The notes: generated by a model from the letters alone, not told the origin. DNA of 64,000 nucleotides from Psychromonas sp. MB-3u-54 (GCF_002836415.1 NZ_PJBP01000086.1:19807-83806), one strand, 5' to 3'; positions 9,274-17,935 are shown, numbered from the stretch's first letter. Made by a program: numbers and translations.

Positions 9274-10205
9274 AGTTTCTTCCGATTAAGGTCAATATTG
9301 AAAAATCCCACTAAGGCGACAGAAATTGTCACCTGGTTAGATCTGCGTCACACTTTTAAGCATTTGAGTAGTATAAATATTTTTCAAGATAATTGTAGAG
9401 AATAATTAACATGAGTCTTATTAAATTTTGATTAAGTGTTTTTGTTTTATTTATAGATATATCAGTAAGATGATGTTTGTTGTTCGTTCCCACGCTCCGC
9501 GTGTTAATGCCAACGACGCATCGGTTATTTGTAAGCCTTCACTTGTGAGCTTTTCTTTTATTTTTTCTCGTCATTCTCGAGAGGTTTAGTCGAGAACCCC
9601 AATGATTTTTTAACCTAACCGATTTGATTGGTTTACAGGCCTTTGCCTGTGAGCTTTTGGTGTCACTTTCGTTGTTGGTATTCCGCCTTTGACGGCGTGT
9701 AGATGATGAGAAACCGAAACGCAGTTTCGCAGTTCGAGGGAGTCATGCTCTTTCAACAGCCAAAGAAAAGTAAGCAAAAGAAAGGCTGATACAGGGACGG
9801 CAGAGCCTGTCCCGCTCATGAACCTAAACTGTCGTTTAATTCGCCTAGCCATTTTTTATCTTGCGCTGCCCAACCGCTTTTTAACGCACCGGTTCGGACA
9901 GCACATCCCTGTGCAGAGCCGAACCTTTCCTATGAAATAGCCGTGTTCTTTTGTTGATTAAATATTTTTGTTTTTTTTGTAAATAAACCTGTAACATAAT
10001 GTTTGTTATTGTAAAAATAGTACATGGTCACAGAAATTAATAAGTGATTAAGACAAGGTGGGGAAGCTATTTACTCGAAAGTCGAGAATATCCATTTTTT
10101 GAATTATTAAAACAATTCATTAACCTAAAAAGGTTTGGTTGTTGTTTTTTTCAACCAATAAATAACTCTGTTCGCTAATTTTAATTACGAGATGAGGAAA
10201 TTAAG
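9274..10205. other. Gene-free stretch with one copy of the dispersed repeat
   Basis: No convincing gene is present in 932 bp. The first ~200 bp should hold the promoter of the thioesterase gene. From about 9479 to 9945 there is a copy of a long repeat found elsewhere in the window. From 9950 to 10205 the DNA is AT-rich and should hold the promoter of the cupredoxin gene, whose ribosome-binding site GAGGAAA lies just before 10206. Confidence 0.6.
9479..9945 (+). repeat. Dispersed ~450 bp repeat, copy 1
   Basis: This copy runs from the CACGCTCCGCGTG palindrome region to the GTGCAGAGCCGAACC segment. Its core (9697-9737, GTGTAGATGATGAGAAACCG then CGAAACGCAGTTTCG, itself a small hairpin) recurs at 15773, 21484 and, inverted, at 26697-26737. 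The flanking segments, such as TTGTTGGTATTCCGC before the core and CTTTCAACAGC after it, are shared in part. There is no transposase. A reading frame on the minus strand through the core is repeat-derived and not a gene. Confidence 0.8.
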
Positions 10206-10658
10206 ATGAAAACTATATTAATAGTATTATCCTTGGCATTAACACTATTCTACACTCCCTTTACATTAGCAGAAGGCGATTTAAGCCGCGCGAATGTTAT
10301 AACCCTTAACTTCGAAATGGGTAGCGATACAGAGGGCATGTACTTTAGACCCAACAAGCTAAATTTAGTCACAGGACAGGCGTATAAAATTGTTCTGACC
10401 AATACGGATGTAATTAAACATGAATTTGAATCATTTGAATTTATTGAAAAAATATTTACCCGTAAAGTTGAATTGGTTACTGAAAAAGGGGATTTTTTGG
10501 CGGAGATTAAAGGCCATATCACTGAGATTGAAGTTGGTCCTCATACTTCGGTAGAGTGGTATTTTGTACCCGTACAAACCGGTGCTAATATCGAAGTGGC
10601 CTGTGCTCTTCCCGGGCATAAAGAAGCGGGCATGGTGGGGCTGATTAATATCGATTAA
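10206..10658 (+). CDS. Periplasmic cupredoxin-like copper protein
   Basis: A 150-residue secreted protein with a signal peptide (residues 1-22, cleavage near TLAEG). It has a full set of type-1 copper ligands: H72 in IKHEFESFEF and the C-terminal C133-x4-H138-x4-M143 loop (CALPGHKEAGM). It is therefore a small blue-copper-type domain, likely periplasmic, for electron transfer or copper handling; no partner gene is adjacent. A degenerate second copy lies at 18990-19358. The start at 10206 is supported by GAGGAAA upstream. Confidence 0.82.
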   Translation: MKTILIVLSLALTLFYTPFTLAEGDLSRANVITLNFEMGSDTEGMYFRPNKLNLVTGQAYKIVLTNTDVIKHEFESFEFIEKIFTRKVELVTEKGDFLAEIKGHITEIEVGPHTSVEWYFVPVQTGANIEVACALPGHKEAGMVGLINID

Positions 10659-11147
10659 ACAGAGGATAAAGGAGAGTAAACGACTGTCGTCGGGCGAACA
10701 CTGCTACTTGTTTTTTACTCTTTATTCCCCTTGGCCTGTTCAATAAAGATCATAAAACGGCCAATTATCTCCACACACATTAATCAAAAAACCAGCAAAA
10801 AGGTTTGGCTGTCCCGCTTTTTTCCTGAACTAGCGTTCAATTCGCTCCCTTTTTCCACTTGCTAAAGGAATTGATTTTTCAAGAAAAATGGTCGGAAATT
10901 TTCGTAGCCGCATCGGTTTGGAATTCTAATATGTTTAATTGATAATGAAATATAGGTGGCTGTCCAATTCTTCCTATGGTGCGTAACATCAGTTAATAAG
11001 TAACAAATTAGCGGTTCATGTACGATTTAATACTGGGTTAAAAATACCCAAGGAAACTTACATACCAGCTTGACCAGAACTTGCTAATGGGTGACCCCAT
11101 TGATTGTAATTTAACACTGCCTTACGGGCAGTGCTTTTATGGCAATG
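10659..11147. other. Gene-free stretch with a partial repeat copy
   Basis: No gene is visible in 489 bp. Positions ~10798-10925 resemble the 3' part of the dispersed repeat (AAAGGTTTGGCTGTCCCGC, TTGCTAAAGGAATTGATT and GGTCGGAAATTTTCGTAGCCG). The rest is unassigned apart from a terminator hairpin next to the LysR-family gene. Confidence 0.55.
11115..11138 (-). terminator. Hairpin 3' of the LysR-type regulator gene
   Basis: CACTGCC (11115-11121) pairs with GGCAGTG (11127-11133) around a 5-nt loop, just beyond the stop of the minus-strand regulator gene at 11148. A short T run follows on the plus strand, and TTAAATT follows on the minus strand, so it could work in either direction; the position suggests it ends the regulator transcript. 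Confidence 0.55.
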
Positions 11148-12101
11148 TTAAATAGCTTTAAATTTCTGGCAAATAAAATTAATTAATACTTTTAATCGTG
11201 CGGGCTGATAACGATTGCGGTGATAAAGCAGAAAAAGTGGTACATCAGGCGAATGCCACTGTTCTTCATGAGATATAGATATCAGTGCTGGTGCCAGTAT
11301 ATTGCCATTAATTTCATCTTCACAATATAATTTGGGTAAACGTACAATCCCATTGCCATTCTTGGCTGCGTTAATTAATGCGCGACCACTTTTACAACTA
11401 AAGTTCCCTTTGACATTGATCTCTAATTCATGGGTTAGAGCATTGTTGTGTTGCACTGATTTTTGATGAAAGTACCAACGTTTGATGCTGCCGGTTAAGC
11501 AATTATGTTGTTCAAGATCTTTGGGGTGTTTAATAGCAGGGTGCTTGGCTAAATAATCAGGACTGGCTAAAACTTGGACCTTAATATCAGTGAGCTTTCT
11601 CGCTACTAATCCTGAATCTTCTAATGCACCCATCCGCACAACTAAATCAAAGGCTTCTGAAATCAAGTCAACGCGCGGGCTGCTAAAATCTAACTCAACA
11701 TCAATATCAGGATATTGTAAATTAAAATCACTGATAATGTTCGCCAATATATCCTCTCCAATTACTCCACCAACACAGTTTATACAAATGCTCCCTTGGA
11801 GTTGTTCGGTATCATCCTTGGCGGTAATCACGGCTTGGTCAATAGTTTGTAAAGAAGTAAGGCATTGCTTAAAAAATTGTTCACCAATCGGAGTAAGGCG
11901 CTGTGCTCGGGTGGTACGGATAATAAGTTGTACGCCCAGTTGTTGTTCGAGTTGGGCCAGTTGGCGAGATACATGGGCACGCGATGACTGTAATACTTCT
12001 GCTGCTTTGGTGAAGCTACCTTGCTGTGCAATGGAAACAAAAGCGCGAATGTCAGCAAGAGAAGAACTGCTTTGCATACTAGGCCTATAGGGTGAATTCA
12101 A
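11148..12101 (-). CDS. LysR-family transcriptional regulator
   Basis: A 317-residue regulator. The N-terminal winged HTH is clear (LADIRAFVSIAQQGSFTKAAEVLQSSRAHVSRQLAQLEQQLGVQLI, about residues 16-61). The rest is a LysR substrate-binding domain (IEDILANIISDF-type start, then SPRVDLISEAFDLVVRMG). It is divergent from the SDR gene at 12298 with a 196-bp gap, the usual arrangement for a LysR protein that controls its neighbour. The ligand is unknown. The start could be at MQSS a few residues downstream. Confidence 0.88.
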   Translation of the reverse strand: MNSPYRPSMQSSSSLADIRAFVSIAQQGSFTKAAEVLQSSRAHVSRQLAQLEQQLGVQLIIRTTRAQRLTPIGEQFFKQCLTSLQTIDQAVITAKDDTEQLQGSICINCVGGVIGEDILANIISDFNLQYPDIDVELDFSSPRVDLISEAFDLVVRMGALEDSGLVARKLTDIKVQVLASPDYLAKHPAIKHPKDLEQHNCLTGSIKRWYFHQKSVQHNNALTHELEINVKGNFSCKSGRALINAAKNGNGIVRLPKLYCEDEINGNILAPALISISHEEQWHSPDVPLFLLYHRNRYQPARLKVLINFICQKFKAI

Positions 12102-12297
12102 ATGAATTAATTGTAGCTTAAAGCGTAACAGTTATGTTCTTTATTGTGTATATATCAACAATATTCATTTCTATATACTCTCTTCATCCACTAAGGAGCG
12201 CTTAGATCTAATGTTAATCACTACGATTAAAGCAACTAAGTACGCAGCTTAATAGTTGCCATTCAATATTAAATGTTATCAACATAGAGAGTATATT

Positions 12298-13017
12298 ATG
12301 AAAAAATTAGTCGTGATCACCGGTGCAAGTTCAGGTATTGGTGAAGCTACAGCGAAGCGTTTAAGCGCGGCTGGTCACCCATTATTATTAGTAGCTCGTC
12401 GTGTTGAAAAACTGGATGCGCTAGACCTACCAAACTGCTTATGTGAAAAAGTAGACTTAACAGTACATGCTCAGTTCCATGCTGCACTCTCTAAAGCAGA
12501 AGCGTTATACGGCCCTGCTGATTTATTAGTGAACAACGCTGGTATGATGTTATTAGGTCAAATTGATACTCAGCCTGCAGAAGAATTCAAAACAATGTTC
12601 GACGTTAATGTCATTGCATTATTAAACGGTATGCAAGCTGTTTTAGCGCCAATGAAAGCACGTAACACGGGTACCATCATTAACATCAGTTCAGTTGCGG
12701 GTCGTAAAACATTCGGTGCTCACGCTGCTTACTGTGGTACCAAATTTGCGGTACACGCAATCACGGAAAATGTACGTGAAGACGTTGCTACATCAGATGT
12801 ACGAGTGATCACTATTGCGCCGGGCGCGGTTGAAACTGAATTGTTGTCACATACAACATCAGCAGAAATTAAAGCGGGTTACCAAGAGTGGAAAGCAACA
12901 ATGGGTAATATTCTTACACCTGATGATGTTGCACGTTCAATTGAATTTGCCTATGTACAACCACAAAATGTATGTATTCGTGAAATTGTATTAGCAAGTA
13001 CACGTCAAGAACCTTAG
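12298..13017 (+). CDS. Short-chain dehydrogenase/reductase
   Basis: A 239-residue classical SDR oxidoreductase. The cofactor motif TGASSGIG is at residues 8-15, NNAG at 79-82, the catalytic Ser at 131/132 and Y145-x3-K149 (YCGTK). Arg36/Arg37 after the second strand suggest NADP(H) preference. The ATG at 12298 is chosen over an in-frame ATG at 12256 because the GAGAGTA ribosome-binding site and the start of the Rossmann fold both fit it. The substrate is unknown; the divergent LysR gene probably regulates it. Confidence 0.9.
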   Translation: MKKLVVITGASSGIGEATAKRLSAAGHPLLLVARRVEKLDALDLPNCLCEKVDLTVHAQFHAALSKAEALYGPADLLVNNAGMMLLGQIDTQPAEEFKTMFDVNVIALLNGMQAVLAPMKARNTGTIINISSVAGRKTFGAHAAYCGTKFAVHAITENVREDVATSDVRVITIAPGAVETELLSHTTSAEIKAGYQEWKATMGNILTPDDVARSIEFAYVQPQNVCIREIVLASTRQEP

Positions 13018-13224
13018 TTCGTAAATACGTACCGTTAAAGTGTCAATTTATCGGTTGAACAACAAATAAATCGGTAATTAAGCTGAACTCGGCTTAATGA
13101 AAAAACACGACATTATTTTGAGTAGGGCTCTGGGGTCAAGTCTAAATGGCACTGCATTAAGGGATAACGCCTGTTTTTCTGGGGCTTTCAATGAGGATAT
13201 GATTTTACAGACTTTGCACATTAA

Positions 13225-13292
13225 TGGGGTCAGGTTAAAATTAAATTGTTGTTTATAATTCACTCAATGGCAGATTAAATTTAACCTGACCC
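13225..13292. repeat. REP-like inverted repeat
   Basis: GGGTCAGGTTAAA (13227-13239) and TTTAACCTGACCC (13280-13292) are perfect 13-bp inverted arms about 40 bp apart, with looser pairing in the adjoining AATTAAAT sequence. It lies in the convergent gap between the SDR gene and ohrR. GGGGTCA also occurs at 13134. The arms resemble the ends of small palindromic elements in marine gammaproteobacteria, often linked to IS200-like transposases; no transposase is here. Confidence 0.6.
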
Positions 13293-13308
13293 TAATTATA
13301 CTGCGTTT

Positions 13309-13758
13309 CTAATCCTTGCCCGTTAAGTTTTTCAGTAACAGATCACAGGATGCCTTAAGTGAATTTAACGCTTCAATGTCCATCTTAGATTTACAAAACA
13401 TATCCGTAGGTACTTGTTCTGCTTGTTGGCGCAACGCAGTACCCGCATCGGATAAGCTAATTATTCTCACTCGTTCATCTTCTTTACTACGCGCACGCAC
13501 AATCAAACCTTTCGCTTCTAAACGTTTTAATAGTGGCGTTAAGGTGCCCGAATCTAAATGTACTTTGTTGCCTAATGCTTTGACATTCATGGTTGAGTCT
13601 TCCCATAACACCATCATCACTATGTATTGCAGGTAGGTTAAATCTAATTTTTTAAGCAGCGGCTGATAGGCACGGCCCATTGCATTTGATGCGCTGTATA
13701 AAGAAAAACAGATCTGTTTATCCAGGCTCAGATTTGATGTTGGATTGGGTTTACTCAT
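13309..13758 (-). CDS. ohrR: OhrR-type MarR-family peroxide-sensing repressor
   Basis: A 149-residue MarR-family winged-HTH protein. The N-terminal KQICFSLYSASNAMGRAYQPLL motif, with Cys17, matches the peroxide-sensing cysteine region of OhrR. The DNA-binding helices follow (MNVKALGNKVHLDSGTLTPLLKRLEAKGLI). OhrR represses ohr until its cysteine is oxidised by an organic hydroperoxide. Here it is divergent from ohr, and the gap contains two related palindromes that could be its operators. Confidence 0.9.
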   Translation of the reverse strand: MSKPNPTSNLSLDKQICFSLYSASNAMGRAYQPLLKKLDLTYLQYIVMMVLWEDSTMNVKALGNKVHLDSGTLTPLLKRLEAKGLIVRARSKEDERVRIISLSDAGTALRQQAEQVPTDMFCKSKMDIEALNSLKASCDLLLKNLTGKD

Positions 13759-13792
13759 AAAGAAGGTCCAGTAGTGTTAAATAAAGAATAAA

Positions 13793-13862
13793 TACATTGT
13801 GCACAATATACTTGCTTTGTTAGAAAAACTCAATTACCATACAAAAATGAATTGCGCGCAAT
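13793..13862. promoter_or_regulatory. Twin palindromes in the ohrR-ohr gap (candidate OhrR operators)
   Basis: ATTGTGCACAAT (13796-13807) and ATTGCGCGCAAT (13851-13862) are perfect 12-bp palindromes, 55 bp apart centre to centre, sharing the pattern ATTGyGCrCAAT. The first extends to TA...TA at 13793-13810 with one mismatch. Their place between divergent ohrR and ohr is where OhrR is expected to bind; each could serve one promoter. Confidence 0.7.
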
Positions 13863-13927
13863 CTAATTGCTCGCCACTTAATTTTGCAATTGAACTTACT
13901 CTTTTAATTTATAAAAAGGAAACGACC

Positions 13928-14350
13928 ATGACAACGTTATACACAACATCAGCAACAGCACTAGCAGGCAGAAACGGACAAGTAAGCACTGACGATAACA
14001 AGTTAAACGTTGCATTAAGTTATCCAAAAGAGATGGGCGGCACGGGTGAAGCAACTAACCCTGAACAGTTATTTGCTGCCGGTTATGCCGCTTGTTTTTC
14101 AAATGCACTTTTACATGTGGCAGGTGAAACCAAGGTTGCTATCAAGTCTGCTCCAACAACTTCTACGGTGGGCATCGGACCAAATGAAACGGGTGGTTTT
14201 GCGTTAACGGTTACATTATCGATTGAACTTGAATTAGAACAACAAGCAGCGGTTGAATTAGTGACAACGGCGCATCAAGTTTGTCCTTATTCAAATGCTG
14301 TACGTGGCAACATTGACGTGAAATTAATCGTTAATGGTGTTGCACTATAA
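13928..14350 (+). CDS. ohr: Organic hydroperoxide resistance protein (Ohr/OsmC family)
   Basis: A 140-residue thiol peroxidase of the Ohr subfamily. The two catalytic cysteines are present: C56 in AGYAACFSNA and C119 in HQVCPYSNAVRGN, with the family's MGGTGEATNPEQLFAAGYAAC segment. It reduces organic hydroperoxides in the cytoplasm, using lipoylated proteins as electron donors in studied relatives. The ATG at 13928 follows AAAAGGAA and gives the standard family length; an upstream in-frame ATG would run through the operator region and is unlikely. Confidence 0.95.
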   Translation: MTTLYTTSATALAGRNGQVSTDDNKLNVALSYPKEMGGTGEATNPEQLFAAGYAACFSNALLHVAGETKVAIKSAPTTSTVGIGPNETGGFALTVTLSIELELEQQAAVELVTTAHQVCPYSNAVRGNIDVKLIVNGVAL

Positions 14351-14444
14351 AGCGACATTACAATAAATTATCAGCAAAGAGTCAGTGATGGCTCTATGCT
14401 TATTTAGCTTTAACTCATCCGATTTTATACCTAAGGAATACATC

Positions 14445-15374
14445 ATGCGCGCAGTTCAAATTAAACAATATGGTGGTACAGAAACGCTACAGTTAGTTCA
14501 AATCGATACACCTAAAATCAATGCTGACGATATCTTAGTTGCAGTGAAAGCCACTTCAATTAACCCTGTTGATTGGAAGATTCGTGAAGGTTATTTAAAA
14601 GAATTTATTCCTTATGCTTTACCCGTTACCCTGGGCTGGGATGTTGCTGGTATTGTCACTGAAGTGGGTGCAGATGTAACCGAGTTTAAGGTCGGAGATG
14701 AAGTATTTAGTCGCCCAGATATTAGCCGTAACGGTAGCTATGCAGACTTTATTGCCGTTAAAGCTGATGAAGCCGTTTTAAAATCTAAAAAATTAGATTT
14801 TGCACAAGCAGCATCGTTACCTTTAGCTGGTATTACTGCGTGGCAATGTTTGGTGGATGTTGGCCAGATTCAAGCTGGTCAGCGTGTACTTATTCATGCT
14901 GGGGCTGGTGGTGTTGGCCACTTAGCGATACAGATTGCTAAAGCAAAAGGTGCGATTGTTATTGCAACTGCATCGAAAGATAACCAAGCATTGTTAACTG
15001 AACTAGGTGCTGATCAAGCTGTTGATTATACCAAAGGACCGTTAAGTGAGCAGATTGAAGCGGTGGATTTAGTACTTGATACGATAGGGGGTGCAGTACA
15101 GCAGGACTCTTGGGCGTTGATCAAAAAAGGCGGCATGTTGGTGTCTATTACTGAAGCACCAAGTGAAGAAATTGCTAAACAGCATGGTGTGATCGGGGCT
15201 TTTGTATTTATTGATCCAAGTAGCCGCATTTTAGGCGAACTTAATACCTTAGTTGAAGCAAACAAACTAACTCCGTTGATCGAACACCGTTTTTCACTTG
15301 AACAAATCGTTGCTGCGCATAAACAAAGTCAATCGGGCAGAACGCGCGGTAAAATCGTGATTGAAGTAAGTTAA
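14445..15374 (+). CDS. Zinc-independent MDR oxidoreductase (quinone reductase-like)
   Basis: A 309-residue member of the medium-chain dehydrogenase/reductase superfamily. It has the GroES-like N-terminal fold (LGWDVAGIVTEVGADV, about residues 63-78) and a Rossmann motif AGAGGVG at 152-158. The Cys/His ligands of zinc alcohol dehydrogenases are absent, as in quinone oxidoreductases (Qor/AdhC-like enones). The start at 14445 follows AAGGA and matches the family. It lies 94 bp after ohr on the same strand, so it may share peroxide-induced expression; this is an inference. Confidence 0.88.
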   Translation: MRAVQIKQYGGTETLQLVQIDTPKINADDILVAVKATSINPVDWKIREGYLKEFIPYALPVTLGWDVAGIVTEVGADVTEFKVGDEVFSRPDISRNGSYADFIAVKADEAVLKSKKLDFAQAASLPLAGITAWQCLVDVGQIQAGQRVLIHAGAGGVGHLAIQIAKAKGAIVIATASKDNQALLTELGADQAVDYTKGPLSEQIEAVDLVLDTIGGAVQQDSWALIKKGGMLVSITEAPSEEIAKQHGVIGAFVFIDPSSRILGELNTLVEANKLTPLIEHRFSLEQIVAAHKQSQSGRTRGKIVIEVS

Positions 15375-15739
15375 GTCGCTTCATATTTATAATCTCTAAA
15401 TTAAATCGTTAGTTGGATATCTATTGTCAGAAGTGGCAATATTTCTCCGCCTAGCGATAATTCGTTGTTGCGCTTAAGTGACTGATCCTCTGTTTAGCAT
15501 TTTCATTTACAATCGCTACAACAACCTCTCTGCAAAACCAAAAGGTTGGACATATACTTATATTTCATCATCAATTCAATATATTAGACTTCCAAACTAG
15601 TGCGGCTACGGATATCTTCGACAGTTTTTCTTGTTTGCTCGATGACTTTAGCAAAGGAAATTGTGGTACATCCACTTATTGAATTTTTACAAATCAAATT
15701 ATTAGCTTAACAAAGGTTTGAATGTACAGCCTTTTTTTC

Positions 15740-15985
15740 TCTGCATGGTAATGTTGATGCCGCCCTGACAGCGTGTAGATGATGAGAAACCGAAACGCAG
15801 TTTCGCAGTTCGAGAGAGTCATGCTCTTTCAACAGCAAAAGAAAACAGGTCACGCAGAGCTTAGCCCACTCATAAGCCTGAGCAGCCGCTCAATTCACTC
15901 CATGTTCCACTTGCTAAAGGAATTGATTGAGCAAGAAAAACGGTCGGAAATTGCCTAGCCGCATTGGTTTGATTTCTTTATCAAA
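15740..15985 (+). repeat. Dispersed repeat, copy 2 (shortened)
   Basis: The shared core is at 15773-15813. After it come CTTTCAACAGCAAAAG, GCAGAGCTTAGCCC, TTGCTAAAGGAATTGATTG and GGTCGGAAATT, the same order as in copy 3 and as the reverse complement in copy 4. The 5' half seen in copy 1 is mostly missing. A diverged inverted piece with the same 3' motifs lies just upstream at ~15590-15665. Confidence 0.75.
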
Positions 15986-15993
15986 AGGTTTGG

Positions 15994-16110
15994 ATGTCCC
16001 ATTTTTTCGCGCGCACGGTTAATAAACATTTAGAGCAGATTTATAAAAAATTGGGCGTCGATAACCGGACCTCAGCGGCGGCAATATCGATTCGCATACT
16101 GGAGGCTTGA
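15994..16110 (+). pseudogene. Fragment of a LuxR-type HTH regulator (C-terminus only)
   Basis: Reading in frame to the TGA at 16108-16110 gives TVNKHLEQIYKKLGVDNRTS followed by AAAISIRILEA. This matches the recognition half of the LuxR/FixJ DNA-binding domain (V.xHLxxIYxKLGVxNRtxAa). Nothing upstream in frame belongs to such a protein: the sequence there is the end of repeat copy 2. It looks like the tail of a regulator gene cut off by the repeat or an associated deletion. Confidence 0.7.
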
Positions 16111-16970
16111 TCTGCAGCCGTATCGGTTTATTTATAAATATTTGGGTTTTCTTTACGCAATATAGTTAAATATTGTGCTGTGGAATAAAGTTAAACTACT
16201 TCCATTCAGTCAATTTTAATACAGGTTGTTTGCTTTTATATGATAAAATGTTTTTATTCTCTTTACATGTTAAGTTGTCAGATCATGTTTTTTTTTGTAA
16301 AAAAGTGCATACTAACAAGCATGAAAATTAAATGCCGGACCAACACTTCATGAAATTTAAGCTTCTCCCTGCTGTTGCATAGCCTTCTGTCAATCAACAA
16401 ACACTAAAAAAGAACACTGGATAAAGCCATGAGAATAAGGGTGTAATTCGTTTGAGTGTTTGCAATGTAAAAGGTCAATTTTCTAAAGGGGTTTATGGAA
16501 TTAGATGGGATTAATGAAACAGTCTAAAAACGGCAGAGCCTTTGGTGATAGTTTTGCCGTCGAGCGCTTTCCTGACAATAAAAAACAGTGAATGCCTCTA
16601 CTGTGTGCCATTTATGCTTATCGCCTTTATTTGCCTGTTAAAAATAGGCTAACCCTAATATGAGATACTTAAAACACGAATGAAATTCAGTGACATAAGA
16701 ACTGAGCATAAATTTAATGACCATATTACGCCGTTAGTGACTGACCTTAGTCGCTGTGAAATTGATTCTTTCCGCTCAAGGAAAGATTTAGGCGTGAAGC
16801 TAAAAAGCTGCCTATGCTTGAAAGATTTAGCGGTCAATTTAAAAACTTTGTTATTAGGTGGAAGGGGCGCTGTCACCTGACAGCCATTCCCCATCATCCG
16901 CATTCTCCCATCCATGGTACAAAAATCTGCAGCTTGTTATGGGAAATTTAATGAGAATGCACTTCGGAAT

Positions 16971-17124
16971 ACATTGTATTTAACGACATAAATATTGTAT
17001 TTAACGACATAAAACATTGGATTTAAAGATATAAGACATTGTATTTAAAGATATAAGACATTGTATTTAAAGATATAAAACATTGTATTTAAAGATATAA
17101 AACATTGGATTTAACATTATAACC
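16971..17124 (+). repeat. Seven-unit 22-bp direct repeat array (iteron-like)
   Basis: Units of the form ACATTGTATTTAAAGATATAA begin at about 16971, 16992, 17014, 17036, 17058, 17080 and 17102, with spacing 21, 22, 22, 22, 22, 22. Early units read AACGACATAA and the last ends AACATTATAA, so the outer units are the most diverged. The units are AT-rich and close to two helical turns apart, which fits a protein-binding array. The nearest gene is the orphan starting at 17367. Confidence 0.85.
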
Positions 17125-17366
17125 AGAGGGTACCTATGAATATAACCTTAGCGCTACCGTGCGTAGTTTATTGACGACTTTTATCAATATACGCTAAAAA
17201 TGATCATATAAGTCTACATTTATTTATAAACTAGCAGGTTAAGCAACAGCAAGATAATGATCTTTTTGGACTGATAAAGCAGCGCCACCGTGCGAATTAG
17301 GCTTGCAGAATTTATAGAAGCCTAAGATTCATGAACAATCAGATAATAACTAATAGAGAAAAAATT

Positions 17367-17627
17367 ATGCCATTAAAAATAACAAAATATAACTCAAAAG
17401 AAGCCTTAGTAGATGCGTTCGCTGAACATATATACGAACATGGATATCAGCAGGAAGAGTTTAAATTTTTAGATGCAGACGGCGGAAGATCAGGTATGTC
17501 ATTAGCGAAAGGGGCCGCTAAATATCGACTCCAACTTGTTGAACAGTACGAGACGGCTGTAATAGGTGTGCCTGAAACCGCAAAATGGTGTATTAATGGT
17601 TCTCCTTATTTCGGCTATGCGGAATAA
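17367..17627 (+). CDS. Small orphan protein, function unknown
   Basis: An 86-residue soluble protein (start MPLKITKYNSKEALVDAF) that I do not recognise. It has no signal peptide or membrane segment, is mildly acidic in its centre and ends NGSPYFGYAE. The ATG at 17367 follows AGAGAAAAA; an in-frame ATG at 17331 is possible but has a weaker ribosome-binding site. A hairpin directly after the stop (17629-17649) and the iteron-like array 240 bp upstream suggest a real, regulated transcription unit. Confidence 0.55.
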   Translation: MPLKITKYNSKEALVDAFAEHIYEHGYQQEEFKFLDADGGRSGMSLAKGAAKYRLQLVEQYETAVIGVPETAKWCINGSPYFGYAE

Positions 17628-17628
17628 A

Positions 17629-17649
17629 AATAAAAGCCTCGCTTTTATT
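17629..17649 (+). terminator. Hairpin after the orphan gene
   Basis: AATAAAAGC (17629-17637) and GCTTTTATT (17641-17649) form a perfect 9-bp stem with a CTC loop, beginning 2 nt after the orphan gene's stop codon. The T run is only partial, so termination strength is uncertain. Confidence 0.5.
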
Positions 17650-17840
17650 AAGTCATTCGAGCAATATTTAATCCGCCCAATCAAACTCCCTTACCAGATC
17701 GGTTTTTCGTAAGCTTGTGCCTGATAGCGATCAAAAATGCTTATAAACGAGTGCTTATAAATAAACGATGCGCTATCAATAAAAGCGTGGAAACACGAAG
17801 AATAGGCTGATATAAGTAGATTCGTATTATTCTGCAGATA

Positions 17841-17864
17841 TAAAAAAGGCGAGCTAAGCTCGCC
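17841..17864 (-). terminator. Rho-independent terminator of the FCD regulator gene
   Basis: Read on the minus strand, GGCGAGC (17858-17864), loop TTA and GCTCGCC (17848-17854) are followed by TTTTTT (17842-17847). It lies 70 bp beyond the stop of the minus-strand regulator gene and is a canonical GC stem plus T-tail. Confidence 0.8.
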
Positions 17865-17935
17865 AATATTTGTCTGAGAAAAAACTATCTGAAAGTTGTT
17901 TTAAACCGAAAAATTACTTGGAAAACAGTATTTTC

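Larger units (their letters stand above)
15375..17366. other. Long gene-poor stretch with repeats and gene debris
   Basis: In about 2 kb there is a degenerate inverted remnant of the dispersed repeat (~15590-15665), repeat copy 2 (15740-15985), a LuxR-type HTH fragment (15994-16110), about 850 bp without a recognisable gene (16110-16970) and a seven-unit 22-bp array (16971-17124). A 66-codon frame at 16680-16880 resembles nothing known and is not called. Confidence 0.6.

Noticed and set aside
9610..9852. An 80-codon frame on the minus strand resembling a conserved hypothetical protein
   Set aside because: It lies in the dispersed repeat. Equivalent frames recur in copies 3 (21289-21564) and 4 (26624-26812) because the DNA is repeated; there is no ribosome-binding site or coding signature.
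13078..13263. A 61-codon minus-strand frame between the SDR gene and ohrR
   Set aside because: It spans one arm of the REP-like inverted repeat and has no protein-like composition.
16680..16880. A 66-codon plus-strand frame in the gene-poor stretch
   Set aside because: No recognisable motif, no clear ribosome-binding site, and an equally long frame runs on the other strand. It is not distinguishable from chance.
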